Of a DNA stretch of 64,000 nucleotides, positions 62,301 through 64,000 are shown in pieces. The notes beneath the pieces were generated by a model. That model was not told the origin of the DNA, did not search any database, and saw nothing but the letters and a program-made list of their open reading frames with translations. How positions within the stretch are numbered: the stretch's first letter is position 1; each line of letters begins with the position of its first letter. The stretch spans positions 62,001 through 126,000 of the forward strand of contig JAGQDJ010000175.1 in the NCBI GenBank assembly GCA_022885665.1, written 5' to 3'. Source of the stretch: Triops longicaudatus (Eukaryota > Arthropoda > Branchiopoda > Notostraca > Triopsidae). Both the position numbers and the translations under genes were made by a program.

Positions 62301-64000
62301 TAATTCGGTGACTAGCAAAGACATGAGAGCTGAGGATGACGCAATGGAAAGCAAAGTGCCAGTTCATGGGATCCTAAAAAAGCGTATTGCGACCGAAGAA
62401 CCAGAATCCAGTGAAGCTAGCGGCTTGGAAGCGTCTAAACTAAGTGTGAGAATATGCACGGAATCGGGTCACGACGCAGACGACGATTTGGGATCCTTGC
62501 TTCGATTAACGCGATCCTCCCGATCATCGTCCAGGTCCAACTCCCCCGATCCGACCTCGATTCTCCGTCGAAAAGCTAGTAAAGAAGAGTTGGACATGGA
62601 GAGACCGCCTAGTGCTGAATTGCAGTCCATTTTAAAGCGTAAAACGAGTCGGGAGGAGAATCGGGAGGAGGAAGAACCCCGTTCCACGACACCGTCGATT
62701 CTTAAGCGTAAAAGCAGCCGTGAAGAATCCGAGTTTCGTTCCGAGTCACCGCATTCGGAACCGCCACCCTCGATCCTGAAGCGCAAAACGAGTCAGCGGC
62801 GAAATCTCTCCGAAGAAGTGCTCGATTCGGACGAGCCGCGACCAATTTTGAAGAAACGTGGGAGTATAGAGGAGATGTTAATCGATCCTAAGCCGATTCT
62901 GAAGAAAAAGATGAGTACCGATGAAGAACACGAGGATCGACGACGATCAATTCTCAAATCGCCCCGCAAATCGCTAGAAATTGAGGGAGACAGTGATTCT
63001 ACCTTTGTACCCATTGCAGCAGCAGCTCCAATCCCTCGAGAGCGGGAAGAATCACTGGATTTAGCGGCACCCGTGAGTATTCTGAAGAAAAGGGTTGCCA
63101 CGCCCACGAGGGATGCATCTGATAGTGAAGAACCACCCATTTTGAAATCCCAACGCGCCTTCGACAGGGAACGATCGCCTGCCAGAGTCAATGACCCTCG
63201 ACCTTTATCTGTCGCCGACCGAATCAGTTTTATGGAACGGAGCTTAGTGCCGCCACCGTTGGAGAGAACGAGAACAGTGAAATCGCGATCGCGAACGCCA
63301 GAATTTGAACCCGATCACTCGCACAATCGGTCAGAACCGGTGGAAGCGGTGAATCCCTTCCTTCATGGTCAAGAACTCGCCAAAGACAATAGCGATTCCC
63401 AAGTCTCAACCGATTCAGCTGAATTCGAATCGCCCAGCGAACCTTTGACGGCTCAGGAGGAAGACAAGTTGAAACCATCCAGCGACTCTCGCGATATTGG
63501 TAAAATGTGTTCTATATTATAATGGATATTTCTTACCGCCGAATCTTTGATCACTTGAGCTCTTGTTATTTTTTATGGTGTTTCGAGCTTTCCACTAACA
63601 CAGAAACTTGCACTTTTGCTATAATTTGGGTATCAATTCACCGAAGTGGACTTTTTCATTTGACCAGTTGGTTTACTTCTATAACGAGATCAATTGTTAA
63701 GTTTGTTATCGCATAAGAGTGAGCATTGACTCAATAGCAGAGTTAAAATTCGGTGCTCTCCATGACGTCATCCCAAAAATTATAAAAAATATATTTCTCA
63801 CTCGCACGTAAGAAGCGAACAGTGACGACGAGCCCAGTAAGCTCACTCTAGCTCAGCGGATCCAACTCTTCAAGCATATCGCTGAAGGCATGGCTCCAAC
63901 AGCCCAACTCCTGCCCCCGACGCCTCCCCGTCGCCGGCGCCTCAATCTCTCACGGTTCCAAACTCAGCCCGTGACTTCTGATGAGGTTTCTCGAGCCCAA
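56516..64000 (+). CDS. Svil: Supervillin, N-terminal region (runs off window end)
   Basis: Supervillin is a gelsolin/villin-family scaffold that binds F-actin and myosin II at the plasma membrane. Exons 56516-56582, 56848-57341, 57440-57558, 57716-57899, 61730-63499 and 63813-64000 join in phase and give 940 codons in the window. The gelsolin and headpiece domains must lie beyond 64,000. Three landmarks match vertebrate supervillin: the basic helix RSERIARIKEERRRQ, the block LTLAQRIQLFKHI, and RFQTQPVTSDEV just before the window end (human: RYQTQPVTLGEV). The 61730-63499 exon carries about ten ILK/ILR repeats followed by basic and Ser/Thr residues; human supervillin has a single RSILKS. The first exon needs one base from upstream, which the giant exon can supply. 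The acceptor at 63812/63813 was chosen because the alternative cAG five bases on leads to a stop. Confidence 0.9.
57900..61729 (+). other. Svil: 3.8-kb supervillin intron
   Basis: Phases on either side (1 to 1) join cleanly across this interval. It contains a (TA)n tract near 59.35 kb. A strong acceptor-like sequence at 61191/61192 is followed by AATAAA signals near 61.55 kb, but reading from the upstream phase meets a stop after about 23 codons. Confidence 0.65.
59349..59398 (+). repeat. (TA)n dinucleotide tract
   Basis: Two AT-alternating blocks are separated by a short T run, lying within the presumed supervillin intron. The Tyr/Ile-rich open frame here is the repeat's translation. Confidence 0.9.
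62368..63150 (+). repeat. Svil: Array of ILK/ILR coding repeats
   Basis: Ten copies of a short unit are spread over about 260 residues. Most have the form Ser-Ile-Leu-Lys followed by two basic residues, then Ser/Thr and often Glu-Glu. Seven fit [GS]-I-L-[KR]; three have Pro in the first position. Spacing is irregular, so this is a motif array and not a simple tandem duplication. Confidence 0.85.

Overview
This is eukaryotic nuclear DNA, almost certainly from an arthropod and most likely a crustacean or other pancrustacean. It is AT-rich, its genes are split by short GT-AG introns (mostly 50-200 bp), and it carries homopolymer and microsatellite tracts. Two of its genes are the arthropod moulting-hormone P450s CYP18A1 and CYP306A1 (phantom), side by side. 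Most short open frames in the window are noise. I rebuilt the genes exon by exon and checked that splice phases stay in frame throughout.

Layout: (1) 1-12.9 kb holds no gene I can support. It does contain a cluster of AGGTCA nuclear-receptor half-sites (10.26-10.58 kb) and a near-perfect palindromic ecdysone response element (12.26 kb), both upstream of CYP18A1. (2) CYP18A1 lies on + at 13.1-15.5 kb (7 exons, 538 aa, TATA box). CYP306A1 lies on - at 19.1-16.2 kb (7 exons, 506 aa). The pair is tail to tail, with 761 bp between the stop codons. One enzyme helps make ecdysteroids and the other inactivates them. (3) 19.1-24.8 kb has no gene. (4) The mitochondrial replicative helicase Twinkle lies on - at 29.2-25.0 kb (10 exons, 734 aa). 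The mRNA-export factor GLE1 lies on + at 30.6-33.5 kb (12 exons, 680 aa). They diverge from a 1.36 kb intergenic region with a YY1-type motif. (5) About 33.5-37 kb has no gene and includes a long (ATT)n microsatellite. (6) From about 37 kb to the window end the + strand appears to be one large transcription unit, supervillin (Svil). A G/T-rich, intron-like stretch leads to a giant 4.1-kb exon (47,179-51,259/51,435). Five further exons follow, and a sixth runs off the end at 64,000. The downstream exons match supervillin at three separate points.

The most interesting observations are these. The giant Svil exon has two possible ends: splicing at an internal donor in frame with supervillin, or read-through into a hydrophobic hairpin tail, stop codon and poly(A) signal, which would give a membrane-anchored short isoform. 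The last long supervillin exon carries an array of about ten ILK/ILR repeats, seven of which fit the SILK protein-phosphatase-1 docking consensus. A four-cysteine zinc-ribbon pattern is kept in this animal Twinkle. Ecdysone-type regulatory motifs lie next to the ecdysteroid P450 pair.
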